64,000 nucleotides of DNA from assembly GCF_000092065.1 (NCBI RefSeq), contig NC_009357.1, forward strand, positions 620,001 through 684,000, read 5' to 3'. Positions 8,742 through 17,999 of this stretch are shown here, one piece after another. Numbering within the stretch: position 1 is the first letter of the stretch; every line of letters begins with the position of its first letter. The notes under the pieces were generated by a model. The model was not told the DNA's origin and made no database searches. It worked only from the letters and a program-made list of their open reading frames with translations. A program made the position numbers and the translations under genes. The stretch is from Ostreococcus lucimarinus CCE9901. Its lineage: Eukaryota > Chlorophyta > Mamiellophyceae > Mamiellales > Bathycoccaceae.

Positions 8742-9839
8742 ATGGCGAGCGACGCGAAGGGCTTGACGCAGCTGTCGCTGATGGGCGGGAAGATCGCGAA
8801 GGGCGACACCGCGCGGGCGACGAAGGCGTACGAGGATTACTTTAAACACGAAGACGATTCGACGCGCACGGGGAACTACGCGGACGTGGTGAACAAGTAC
8901 TACGATCTCGCGACGTCGTTTTACGAGTACGGATGGGGGGAGTCGTTTCACTTCGCGCATCGGTACCGATGGGAGACGCTGCGGGAGTCGATCGCGAGGC
9001 ACGAGCATTACTTGGCGAGCAAGCTCGGCGTGCGAGGAGGGGATAAAGTGCTGGACGTCGGGTGCGGCGTCGGTGGACCGCTGCGAGAGATCGCGGCGTT
9101 CACGGGAGCGTCGGTGACGGGGTTGAATAATAATGCGTTTCAAATCTCGCGCGGGGAGACGATGAATCGAAGAACCGGACGACACGACGACTGCGACTTC
9201 GTCAAGGCGGATTTCATGAACATTCCCAAGCCGGATAACACCTACGACGGGGTGTATCAGATCGAGGCCACGTGCCACGCGCCCGATGCGGTGGGTTGTT
9301 ACTCTGAAATATTTCGCGTGTTGAAACCGGGGGGGATTTTCGCGTCGTACGAATGGTGCCTTACGGATGAATACGACGAAAAGAACCCCGAACACCGGGC
9401 GATTCGTCAAGATATCTTGCTCGGGAACGGTTTGCCGACGGCTAGAACGACGCACGAAGTCTTGGATGCGTTGAAAAAGGCTGGGTTTGAAATCCTCGAA
9501 GAAGAAGATTTGGTGAAAACCGCGGATATTCCGTGGTACGAACCGATCGACCCGTACCGCCGTTGGTCGCCGTTTCGCGACTTTTGGTCGTTCAAGACGA
9601 CGTCGTGGGGTCGTAACATCACGCATTACTTCGTTCTCGCTCTCGAGAAGGTGGGCATCGCGCCCAAGGGTAGCGTGAACGTGAGTACGTTCTTGAAGAA
9701 GGGTGCAGACGCGCTCGTTGCTGGGGGTAAGACGGGAACCTACACGGTGATGTACCTCACCGTCGCGCGCAAGCCGGAAGTTTCAAAGAAACTCAAGAAG
9801 TCCTTTTCCCGCAAGGCGTCGAGCGCGGCGGCTCAGTAG
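8742..9839 (+). CDS. SMT1: Sterol C24-methyltransferase
   Basis: Transfers methyl from S-adenosylmethionine to C24 of the sterol side chain in phytosterol or ergosterol synthesis. 365 residues from the ATG at 8742. The sterol-binding region YEYGWGESFHFAHRY is near residues 62-76, SAM motif I LDVGCGVGGP near 104, then YQIEATCHAPD and FRVLKPGG, and the C-terminal sterol methyltransferase domain with YEPIDP. Length matches the family. I give SMT1 as symbol because one enzyme usually does the first methylation; SMT2-type activity cannot be excluded from sequence. The ATG at about 8687 in the same frame would add a short Arg-rich piece. Confidence 0.92.
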   Translation: MASDAKGLTQLSLMGGKIAKGDTARATKAYEDYFKHEDDSTRTGNYADVVNKYYDLATSFYEYGWGESFHFAHRYRWETLRESIARHEHYLASKLGVRGGDKVLDVGCGVGGPLREIAAFTGASVTGLNNNAFQISRGETMNRRTGRHDDCDFVKADFMNIPKPDNTYDGVYQIEATCHAPDAVGCYSEIFRVLKPGGIFASYEWCLTDEYDEKNPEHRAIRQDILLGNGLPTARTTHEVLDALKKAGFEILEEEDLVKTADIPWYEPIDPYRRWSPFRDFWSFKTTSWGRNITHYFVLALEKVGIAPKGSVNVSTFLKKGADALVAGGKTGTYTVMYLTVARKPEVSKKLKKSFSRKASSAAAQ

Positions 9840-9966
9840 GCGACATGTAGATGTTATTTACAATGTTTCGTCTGTTTCATACCGCATACGGGGTACCAGT
9901 AGCCCGTTCATTATAATTATGCGTGCGTTTGTGATGTGCTTTTGCTCTTTTTTGGCGGGGCGATCC

Positions 9967-12030
9967 TTAAAGCTCGGTGCCGATGGACGCTTCAGCGTTC
10001 GCAATCGACACCTCCTTAACACTCGAAGCCCTTGCTAAAGTTTCCTTAATGGTTGCATCGCGCACCGCGTCGACTGCATCTTGCTGAGAAGCCGCGTTCG
10101 AGGCTTCTTTTTCAGCCTTCTTCTCGGCAATGGAGACTTGTTGCTCGAGCGCCTTTGCCGCCTTCGCGACTTCTTTCTCTGCCTTGGCTTCCTTTTCGGC
10201 TTGAATCTTCGCGGCTTCCTCGGCCTTGGCTTCAGCTTCTTGCTTCGCCTTGGCTTCTTCGGCAGCTTTTTTGGCTTCTTCGGCAGCCTTGCGAAGTAGT
10301 ACCTCTTGTTTTGCTTCATTTTCCTCTCGAATCGCGACTTGTCGAGCCTTCTCCGCCGCCTCGGCGGCTTCCTTTGCCTTGACTTCGGCTTCTTCCGCTT
10401 CCTTCATTTTCGCTTCAGCTTCAGCCTTGGAGACTTCGGCTTCTTTCTGGCTCGCATCTGCTTGGGAGAAATCGACCTCAGGAACCTCGATCACCTCTTC
10501 TGCTTCGGGCTCTTCAGCTGCGTCGCGGATTTGACGCGCCTTCACCGCTTTGATTGTCTTGTGCGCTTCGGTGACGATCGCACAGGCATTTTCAATCGCC
10601 ACAATGATAAATGAGTGGAAAGTGGAATCTTTCTTGATAAACAAATTATCAAAGCTCTCCTTGTGCGCGTTCAAATCTGCCACTGAGCGTTCTTTAGCGA
10701 TCGTGACGGCGTCTTGTGCGTCCTTGAGCGCGCCATTCCACGCCGCCTTATCATCGTTAAACTTGGCAAGTTTGTCGCCGATGGGCGGCATGACGAAGTT
10801 TGGCGCTTTACTTTTGTAAACGTTTTCTGCTCTTTCAAGAGCTCGTTCAGCTTTGACGATGTCAGACAACGACTTGACGTATGCAGTGGAATGAGAGGAG
10901 ACCGTGTTGCACTCCGTGTGAACGACTTGCTCGAACTCTTCGACCATGCGCTTGAATTCCTCGACGTCGATCTCACTCGTCAGAGCTTGAATCTTATCGT
11001 GAATCTCGGCCGCCGCTTTTTTCAGAGACTTGAAACCGTCGATCTTTTTGCATAATTCATCAGCGAAAATATTCATGCGATCCGGCCCGAAGATGAGTTT
11101 AATATACGGCACAAAATCTTGGAAGATGAGCGCCAAAGCCATGCCGTGACGCTTCATTTCGTCCAGTTTTGCGTTAATTTCGTTCAACTGCTCCGGAAGA
11201 CCGTTATCAACGATGGCATTTTTGGCGGCAGTGATGGCATCTGCAGCCGTGTAAGTGCGCTTCTTCAGCTTGGCATACGCAACAGAGTTGGCGCGCTCGA
11301 ACTTGGCCGCGGTGGCGATGGCCTCCTCACCCGTTCGCTCCCGCTTTTGCATGCACTTTTTCGCGAAATTTTCGAGCTCGGTAATCGTGCGCTTGAACAA
11401 CGGAACGAGAATCGATTCAACCTTGCCAGCGCACTCATTGATAGCCTTCTTCGCTTCTTGTAGCTTGATTTCCATCTCACCCTTCTTGATAGCGTTCTTT
11501 TCCTCATCCTTCGATGTCTTCAAAGCAAACCTGTAATCGTATTCGGACTTTTCGTACAGCTCGTACACGTTCCAAGCTTCTTCGATGACATCGATCGTCT
11601 CATCAATGCCTTCGATGAACGTCTCAGTCATGAAATTGACGTATTCGGCGTGCGCGGCGGAGGCGTTTTGCACTTGAAGCGCCACGTTTCGCAGTCGCTT
11701 CGAGCATTCCTCATTCGCATGGCAGTATTTACTCCAATGCATGAGCACGCTGTAATCCAACGGCAACGTCCCCGCCGACCACGCTTTCCAAAGCGCGATC
11801 TGTTCAAAAAGCATCTCTCGAATCACGCTCAGCCGCTTCGCCTTCGCCGCCGTCTCGGCGTCGAATTCGCACTTCACCAGCGCGTACTTGGTCAACTTCG
11901 CCTTCCGAGCCGCTTTCGCCGCCGCCGCGGACGACGCGCCGAGTCCATTCGACCATTGCGTTCCCGCGGCCGTCGCCAGCGTCCGCGCCTTATCCGCCGC
12001 CGCGTCCGGCAGCGAGTAACAGATTCCCAT
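9967..12030 (-). CDS. Dually acylated helical coiled-coil protein, orphan
   Basis: 687 residues, ATG at 12028-12030. The N-terminus MGICYS has Gly2 for myristoylation and Cys4 for palmitoylation, so it probably anchors to a cytoplasmic membrane face. Residues about 40-470 are predicted helical, without repeats, with a spacing of charged and hydrophobic residues that resembles BAR-type or syntaxin-like helical bundles. Residues about 510-640 are an Ala/Lys/Glu-rich single-helix or coiled-coil region (many KAEEA-type repeats). The last 30 residues are Ser/Ala-rich. I do not recognise a named domain. It is intronless and convergent with the sterol methyltransferase. Membrane attachment is inference from the motif. 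Confidence 0.85.
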   Translation of the reverse strand: MGICYSLPDAAADKARTLATAAGTQWSNGLGASSAAAAKAARKAKLTKYALVKCEFDAETAAKAKRLSVIREMLFEQIALWKAWSAGTLPLDYSVLMHWSKYCHANEECSKRLRNVALQVQNASAAHAEYVNFMTETFIEGIDETIDVIEEAWNVYELYEKSEYDYRFALKTSKDEEKNAIKKGEMEIKLQEAKKAINECAGKVESILVPLFKRTITELENFAKKCMQKRERTGEEAIATAAKFERANSVAYAKLKKRTYTAADAITAAKNAIVDNGLPEQLNEINAKLDEMKRHGMALALIFQDFVPYIKLIFGPDRMNIFADELCKKIDGFKSLKKAAAEIHDKIQALTSEIDVEEFKRMVEEFEQVVHTECNTVSSHSTAYVKSLSDIVKAERALERAENVYKSKAPNFVMPPIGDKLAKFNDDKAAWNGALKDAQDAVTIAKERSVADLNAHKESFDNLFIKKDSTFHSFIIVAIENACAIVTEAHKTIKAVKARQIRDAAEEPEAEEVIEVPEVDFSQADASQKEAEVSKAEAEAKMKEAEEAEVKAKEAAEAAEKARQVAIREENEAKQEVLLRKAAEEAKKAAEEAKAKQEAEAKAEEAAKIQAEKEAKAEKEVAKAAKALEQQVSIAEKKAEKEASNAASQQDAVDAVRDATIKETLARASSVKEVSIANAEASIGTEL

Positions 12031-12282
12031 CCTCGCGCGCGATCGAGATCCCGATCGCGATTTCGATCCGATTCAACGCCGACCTCGATCGACGCGTTCG
12101 ACGCGTTCGCGCGCGCGTCGCGGCGAAGTTCGGTGCGTTCGGCGCGAGCTCTCTCGGCGTCGAGCGCGCGCGGGCGTCGGCGTCGGCGCGCGTCGCGATT
12201 TGACGCGCTCGCCCCGCGGGCGTCGCGTCGTGCCGCGCATCGCGGCGCGCCGCGCGCGCGCCGACGCCCGCGGCGACGCGAC

Positions 12283-13323
12283 ATGCCGGCGCGAACGTCG
12301 CTGGACGCGCGCGCGCCGCGCGGGATCCCGGCGAAGGCGCCGCGGGACGCGGACGCGGCGTTGCCGACGCGAAGATGCGTCGTGGCGACGGGAATTCCCG
12401 CGCGCGCGACGTCGGCGGTGCTCGCGAGCGCGCGGGCGGCGGCGCCGCTTCCGGCGTCGTTGGCGCACGTGAAGCGCGCGCGGGCGAGCGCGCGGACGAA
12501 GGGGACGACGGAGGTGGTGGTGAAGTTGGCGAGCGAGGGCGCGAGCGCGAGCGCGCGGGGAGACGCGGAAAGCGACGCCGCGGTGCGCGCGGACGTGCTG
12601 GAACGTCACGCGGATGTGATCGCGAGCGTCGTGTACGCAGACGTGCCCGCGGAAGGGCCGGAGGATAGGGAGACGTGGGAGAAGGCGTGCGCGATTTGGC
12701 CGGTGAGTTTGACGGCGCCGGCGGAACGCGAGACGGAGACGCCGAGCGACGAGGAGGCGGCGTATTTTAGAAAGTGGACGAAGCAGGCGTGCGAGGGGGC
12801 GAAAATGAGTGGAAATTGTGCGATTATAGTTGATCCAGCGCGTGATGTTGAGATCGCCCGGGGCGTGGATGAGTCGGCGACGCATCCGTTGCGACACGCC
12901 GTCATCGCCGCGGTCGATCTCGCGGCGAAGCGGGACGTCGCGATGTATCCGGAAAAGGAGCACGTAGAGGCTTTGATCGAGGCGAGACGGATGGAAAAGC
13001 TCGAACGCGACGCGCTCGAGATCGCGGGGGTTGGAGACGACGCAAAAAAACGGAAGCGCGAAGTACAAACGAAGGGCTCGGCGATGACAGAAATCATGGG
13101 TCGCCCGTACCTGTGCACGGGATACGACGTGTTTTTAGCGCGAGAGCCGTGCATCATGTGCGCGATGGGGCTCGTGCATTCGAGACTGAAACGCGTGGTA
13201 TTTGCCGTGTGCGATAATATCAATGGCGCGCTCAGCGGACCGAGTGGCATTCGCCGTCTACACGGCGTACGGAGCTTGAATCATCATTATAGCGTGTTTT
13301 CGTTCGATGCGGAAGAGATTTAG
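12283..13323 (+). CDS. TAD3: tRNA adenosine-34 deaminase regulatory subunit ADAT3
   Basis: Partner subunit of the ADAT2/ADAT3 enzyme that makes inosine at the tRNA wobble position. 346 residues from the ATG at 12283. The deaminase fold is clear: HPLRHAVIAAVD near 205 and AREPCIMCAMGLVHSRLKRV near 287-306. The catalytic Glu of the HAE motif is Val here (HAV), the usual mark of the non-catalytic ADAT3 subunit. GSGIRRLHGVRSLNHHY-type text near the end also fits. The N-terminal 40 residues are Arg/Ala-rich. It is head to head with the acylated coiled-coil gene across 252 bp. Confidence 0.92.
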   Translation: MPARTSLDARAPRGIPAKAPRDADAALPTRRCVVATGIPARATSAVLASARAAAPLPASLAHVKRARASARTKGTTEVVVKLASEGASASARGDAESDAAVRADVLERHADVIASVVYADVPAEGPEDRETWEKACAIWPVSLTAPAERETETPSDEEAAYFRKWTKQACEGAKMSGNCAIIVDPARDVEIARGVDESATHPLRHAVIAAVDLAAKRDVAMYPEKEHVEALIEARRMEKLERDALEIAGVGDDAKKRKREVQTKGSAMTEIMGRPYLCTGYDVFLAREPCIMCAMGLVHSRLKRVVFAVCDNINGALSGPSGIRRLHGVRSLNHHYSVFSFDAEEI

Positions 13324-13381
13324 AAACCGTCGAAAAATATTAGTGTTATAGCAGTTGTATTCTAGATATAGGTCAAAACGG

Positions 13382-15282
13382 TCACAAGTCCGTGATGCAG
13401 CCTTCCGAAGCGCTGGCGACGAGCTTGCAGTACTTGTAGAGCGTACCCGACGTCGCTTCCAAAGGCGGCGCCTTCCACGCCGCTCGACGCTTTTCCCACT
13501 CGGCGTCGGTGACATCCGGCGCGTTGATGGTGCGAACTTCGGCATCAATTTCGATGATATCACCGTCCTTGATCAAACCGATGTTACCACCAACTTGCGC
13601 TTCCGGCGTAACGTGACCGATGACGAAACCGTGCGAGCCACCGGAGAATCGACCATCCGTGATGAGCGCGCAGTCGTTCCCGAGACCGGCACCCATGATG
13701 GCCGACGTCGGCGTGAGCATCTCCGGCATGCCCGGACCACCCTTCGGACCTTCGTAGCGAATGACGATGACGCTACCCTTGAAAGACTCGGAGTCTGCCG
13801 CCAAGGCCTCGAGCATTTCCTCTTCGCTATCGTAGCACTTCGCGAAGCCTTTAAAGTACAAGCCTTCCTTACCGGTGATCTTCGCCACGGAGCCTCCCTG
13901 GGCGATGTTGCCGTACAAGCATTGCAAGTGACCAGTCTTCTTGATGGGCGTGCTCACCGGGAGAATAACATCTTGCCCCGGCGTCAAATCCGGGCAGATG
14001 GCGAGGTTCTCGGCGAGGGTCTTACCGGTGACAGTCATGCAAGAACCGTCAATCATGCCTTCAGACATCAAATACTTCAACACCGCCGGAGTGCCGCCAA
14101 CCTTGTGGACGTCCTCCATGACGTACTTACCGGACGGCTTTAAGTCAGCGATGAACGGCGTCTTGTTGGAGACGGCTTGGAAGTCGTCCAGAGTCAATTT
14201 GATGCCGACAGAGTGCGCCATCGCGATCAAGTGAAGAACCGCGTTGGTGGAACCGCCGAGAGCGATGACGGTGACCATGGCGTTTTCGAACGCCGCGCGA
14301 GTCATGATGTCACGCGGCTTCAGGTCGATTTCGAGCAAATGCTTCATCGCAGCGCCAGCCATGAAACATTCATCCATCTTGAGAGGATCTTCCGCGGGAA
14401 TGGAGGAAGAATACGGAAGAGTCATGCCGAGAGCCTCGATGCAGCTGGCCATGGTGTTGGCGGTGTACATGCCGCCGCACGCGCCAGAGCCCGGGCAAGA
14501 GTTACGCACGATGTCTTTGCGCTGTTCCTCCGTGATAGCGCCGGTAACGAACTGTCCGTACGATTGGAACGCGGATACGATATCGAGTGTGCCACCATCC
14601 ACGGCGGAGTGGCCAGGGCGAATGGTACCGCCGTAAATCATCAGCGACGGGCGGTTCAATCGACCCATGGCCATGATCGTACCCGGCATGTTCTTATCGC
14701 ACCCCGGGAGAGAAATATTTCCGTCGTACCACTGTCCACCCATCACGGTCTCGATGCTATCCGCGATCAAATCCCGCGATTGCAACGAGAAGGACATGCC
14801 CGGCGTACCCATGGAAATCCCGTCCGACACCCCCACGGTGTTAAACTGAAAGCTCACCATATCCGCCGCCTTGACGCCTTCCGCCACTTTACCCGCCAGG
14901 TCCAGCAAGTGTTTGTTACAAGGGTTTCCCTGCCACCACACCGAGGACACGCCGATCTAGCGCCAACGACACGCGATTCCTTTCGTCAGTCGAGCCGTCG
15001 CCGCGCGTCTTCGCGCATTCCCTTCGCTTCGCTCGCGCGCACCTGCGGTTTGTTCATATCGGCCTCCGTCAGGCCCGTGGCGTACAGCATCGCCTGCGAC
15101 GCTCCTTGGCTCTTCGGTTGCGTGATCTTTCTCGACCACTTGTTCAAATCGCTCGCGTCGCCGTCGGGCATGATGACACCCGGTTGGTGCGCCGACGCGC
15201 GAACGGCGCGGCTTTTACGCGTCGCGGCGCGCGCGCGGGCGGGCGCGCACGCGGGAGCGATGCATTGCGCGGCGAACGGCAT
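13382..15282 (-). CDS. DHAD: Dihydroxyacid dehydratase, chloroplast
   Basis: Iron-sulfur enzyme of valine, leucine and isoleucine synthesis. Two exons: 15043-15282 and 13382-14956. The 86-nt intron begins GTGCGC after NKPQ, contains GACTGACG and ends GCTAG; joining gives NKPQ then IGVSSVWW in phase 0. Product 604 residues. Residues 1-35 ([20 protein letters not shown]) look like a transit peptide. Cluster cysteines are in [14 protein letters not shown] and [12 protein letters not shown]. The C-terminal region includes GGPGMPEML and DGRFSGG. The order matches plant DHAD throughout. Reading through the intron would end after 18 codons. It lies tail to tail with ADAT3, with 58 bp between stops. 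Confidence 0.95.
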
Positions 15283-15449
15283 GTTACTGGCGAGTGAGCG
15301 CGAGTCGGCGCGAAACGCGGCGCGGAGTGGCGCCGATGGCGACATACAGTTTACTTTTAGTGAGGGTTTCTCGCGCGAGGGCGAGACGGAGCTGTCGGCG
15401 AAGACGCCGAGAATCAAAGAAACAAAGAATCAAAGAATCAAGAGTCAAA

Positions 15450-17042
15450 TCACAAGGACGCGGCGGCCAAGCGACCGGTCAATAAATCAACGTCGACGTC
15501 GTCTTCGCCGATGAAAGGAAAGACGGCGGGGGAAGAGGGAAGACGAGCGGTGAGGACTTCGACGCCGTCGTCGGTGCACACCATGGTGTGCTCGTACTGC
15601 GCGCTTCGAGAACCGTCGCGGGTGACGGCGGTCCAGCCGTCGGGCCAGGTGATATCGCGCCAGTCGCCGAGGTTGATCATGGGCTCGATCGTGAAAGAGT
15701 GACCTTTTTTCATCGCGCCCACGGCTTTGTTGTTGGCGTAATGCGGAACGTTCGGGGCGCAGTGGAAGAGAGTGTTGATGCCGTGGCCGCAGTACGTCTT
15801 CACGACGGAACAGTTGTTTCGAGTGGCGTGTCCGGTGACGACGTCACCGATATCTCGATAGCGCGCGCCGGGTTTGACGGTGTCGATCCCTCGCCACAGG
15901 CACTCCAAAGCGACTTTGAGCAAGTGCTTTGATTTTTCATCTACGTCCTCGGGCTTGCCCACGAGGACGGTTTCGTTCAAGTCGCCGTGGTAGCCGTAAA
16001 TGTACGCCGTGACATCAATGTTCACGATATCCCCTTTTTCGAGCGGACGCGCGTCAGGAATACCGTGACAAATCACCTCGTTCACGGAGATGCAACAAGA
16101 CTTCGGAAAGCCGTAATAGTTGAGCGGCGACGGATACCCGCCGTGCGCGGTGATGTAGTTGTGGCAGATGCGATCGAGTTCGTCGGGAACGACGCCCGGG
16201 CGAATCGCGCGAACGACCGCGTCCAGCGCGCCTCGCGACACAATGCAACACTTGTGCAACAATTCCTTCTCGCTCGCGCTCAACTCGTGCATGACTTGTT
16301 GTAAACGAGACTCGGCTTCAGATTTCGGATACGACGTCTCGGCGTAATCCGTCTTCTCCACGTCCGCCGGCACGGGAAGCAACCCTCGAAAGTACCGCTC
16401 GTCGTGAGAAATCTTCGCCGGTCGCAAATCCCCGGTCCACTTAAAGTTTGGCAGCGTTTCGCTCCGCCCCGAACCTTTATCCGCGCAATACAACCACTGC
16501 GTCTCCTTCGTCGGCGCCTCCGGCGTACTCTTCGGCTTCATCGCCCATATCGACGGCGCCGCCGGATCGCACACGCGCGCGTCCATCTCCAACTTACCCT
16601 TCCTAACTACTCCAAACCGCACGACGTTCGTCGAGCACGCCAACCCAACGCTCACGATCACCCCGAACGCGTCTTCGCCGTCGTCGCCCGCCGCGCACGC
16701 CCTCGCGTACGCCCTCGCGTCCTCCCTCTCCAGCCCGCACCCGATCGCGTCCTCCGCGTCGCTCGCGCCGACCATCCGCGCCTTTCGCGCGATCCCTCGC
16801 GCGCGCATCTCCGCGCTCTGCGTCGTCGACATCTCCAGCGCGCGCGTCAGCGCCTCCATCGCCGCGCGCGGGGCTTCGAAGAAGACGGCGCGCGCGCGCG
16901 CGCCATCGTCGTCCCCGCGCGCGCGCCTCGCGGCGTCCACGAGCGCGCGCGCGACGTCCGGATCCGAGAAGAGCGTCTCGCAGAACTTTTCCGCGGTTCG
17001 CGCGGCGTCGCGCGCGGCGTCGCGCATCGCCGGCGTCGCCAT
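15450..17042 (-). CDS. Type I methionine aminopeptidase with unusual N-terminus
   Basis: Removes initiator Met from nascent proteins. 530 residues from the ATG at 17040-17042. The catalytic half (about 190-530) is close to eukaryotic METAP1: WTGDLRP, YPSPLNYYGFPKSCCISVNEVICHGIP, and the five metal ligands in NIDVTAY, HGDLNE, CGHGIN, FTIEPM and YEHTM. Normal METAP1 starts with a Cys/His zinc finger of about 60 residues that docks on ribosomes. That finger is not visible; instead there are about 190 residues of Ala/Arg/Asp-rich sequence with FGVIVSVGLACSTNVVRFGVV. The exact start is uncertain because the open frame continues to 17600. Confidence 0.88.
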   Translation of the reverse strand: MATPAMRDAARDAARTAEKFCETLFSDPDVARALVDAARRARGDDDGARARAVFFEAPRAAMEALTRALEMSTTQSAEMRARGIARKARMVGASDAEDAIGCGLEREDARAYARACAAGDDGEDAFGVIVSVGLACSTNVVRFGVVRKGKLEMDARVCDPAAPSIWAMKPKSTPEAPTKETQWLYCADKGSGRSETLPNFKWTGDLRPAKISHDERYFRGLLPVPADVEKTDYAETSYPKSEAESRLQQVMHELSASEKELLHKCCIVSRGALDAVVRAIRPGVVPDELDRICHNYITAHGGYPSPLNYYGFPKSCCISVNEVICHGIPDARPLEKGDIVNIDVTAYIYGYHGDLNETVLVGKPEDVDEKSKHLLKVALECLWRGIDTVKPGARYRDIGDVVTGHATRNNCSVVKTYCGHGINTLFHCAPNVPHYANNKAVGAMKKGHSFTIEPMINLGDWRDITWPDGWTAVTRDGSRSAQYEHTMVCTDDGVEVLTARLPSSPAVFPFIGEDDVDVDLLTGRLAAASL

Positions 17043-17100
17043 CGCGTCGAAAAGTGGCGCGCGTGTCCCGACGGCGCGGCACACCGCGACGGCGCGCGCG

Positions 17101-17934
17101 ATGGCGACGATCGCGCGCGACGGCGCGCGCGCGACGCGGGCGAACGTCGTCGGACGATCGGGCGTCGCGCGAGGCGCGCGAGGCGCGCGCGCGCGGACGC
17201 GAAGACGGACGGGCGCGCGCGCGAACGGACGGACGAACGGGACGGACCGCGCGCGCGACGCGGCGTCGACGAGCGAGGCGAGCGAGGCGGCGGCGGACGT
17301 GTTCATCGCGTGCGTGCCGCTGGAGGGGATGGAGCGGATCGACGGCGCGATGTTCGGCGAACGAGGAGGGCCGGCGGGGACGTCGCACTGGATGGTGCTC
17401 GTGAGACACGCGGGCGACGAACACGCGGCGGTGTATGATTTTTTGCCGAAGACGCCGAAATCACCGTTCACGGCGGCGAAATTGCTGAGTGGGAACAGCG
17501 TGGAGGGCGTGGTGCGGTCGAGACGCTTGGCGGGGGTGCCGGGACGGCGGTGCTGTCGCGTGGGAGGGACGCGCGCGGGACTGGGCGGACGCATCGCCAT
17601 CGAAGCCGCGATCGCGGCGTTTCACGAGCGATGGGACGCGGACGCGCTGCGCTTGGGGACGAATGATTGTCGGAATCATTCGGTGGAGTTGGCGCGGTGG
17701 TTGACGTGCGATTACGGGTACGGAATAGAGGTTTCGAGCGACGCGAAGGGGACGCTGACGTGTCGGCGAACGGCGACGCCGGCGACGGAGGAGGAGGACG
17801 AAGACGAGGGCAGCGTGGAAATCGTTCCCGTCGACGTCGAACGCGTCTCGCGCGACGTCGCGACGAACGCGTCTTCCAAGGATCGAAAGAACAAGAAGCA
17901 GAAGAAGAAGAAATCGAGCGGCGGTCCGCGTTGA
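17101..17934 (+). CDS. Possible permuted papain-fold protein, plastid-targeted
   Basis: 277 residues from the ATG at 17101. The first 60 residues are Arg/Ala/Thr-rich like a transit peptide. The core has CVPLEGMERIDGAMFGE, then SHWMVLVRH, then LGTNDCRNHSVELARWL. A conserved His in a beta strand followed later by a Cys heading a helix (NDCRNHS) is the order seen in permuted papain folds such as PPPDE and LRAT/NlpC types. That assignment is inference from motif order only. The C-terminus is acidic, then Lys-rich (KNKKQKKKK). It is head to head with the aminopeptidase, 58 bp between ATGs, and 65 bp ahead of the F-box/JmjC gene. Confidence 0.72.
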   Translation: MATIARDGARATRANVVGRSGVARGARGARARTRRRTGARANGRTNGTDRARDAASTSEASEAAADVFIACVPLEGMERIDGAMFGERGGPAGTSHWMVLVRHAGDEHAAVYDFLPKTPKSPFTAAKLLSGNSVEGVVRSRRLAGVPGRRCCRVGGTRAGLGGRIAIEAAIAAFHERWDADALRLGTNDCRNHSVELARWLTCDYGYGIEVSSDAKGTLTCRRTATPATEEEDEDEGSVEIVPVDVERVSRDVATNASSKDRKNKKQKKKKSSGGPR

Positions 17935-17999
17935 ATTGAAAGTTGAAAAAGTGTAGTAACCACCGAGTTGTTCGTCGACATTCCACGCCGCGCCGCGCC

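Noticed and set aside
8559-9626. Upstream extension of the nicotinamidase frame
   Set aside because: Antisense to the sterol methyltransferase; the real start is at 8558.
11650-12282. Upstream extension of the ADAT3 frame
   Set aside because: Overlaps the acylated coiled-coil gene on the other strand; Arg/His-rich without similarity.
15410-15449. A/T-rich aagaatcaaagaa repeats as a possible mobile-element end
   Set aside because: Too short, no inverted partner or target duplication; more likely a leader or promoter of dihydroxyacid dehydratase.
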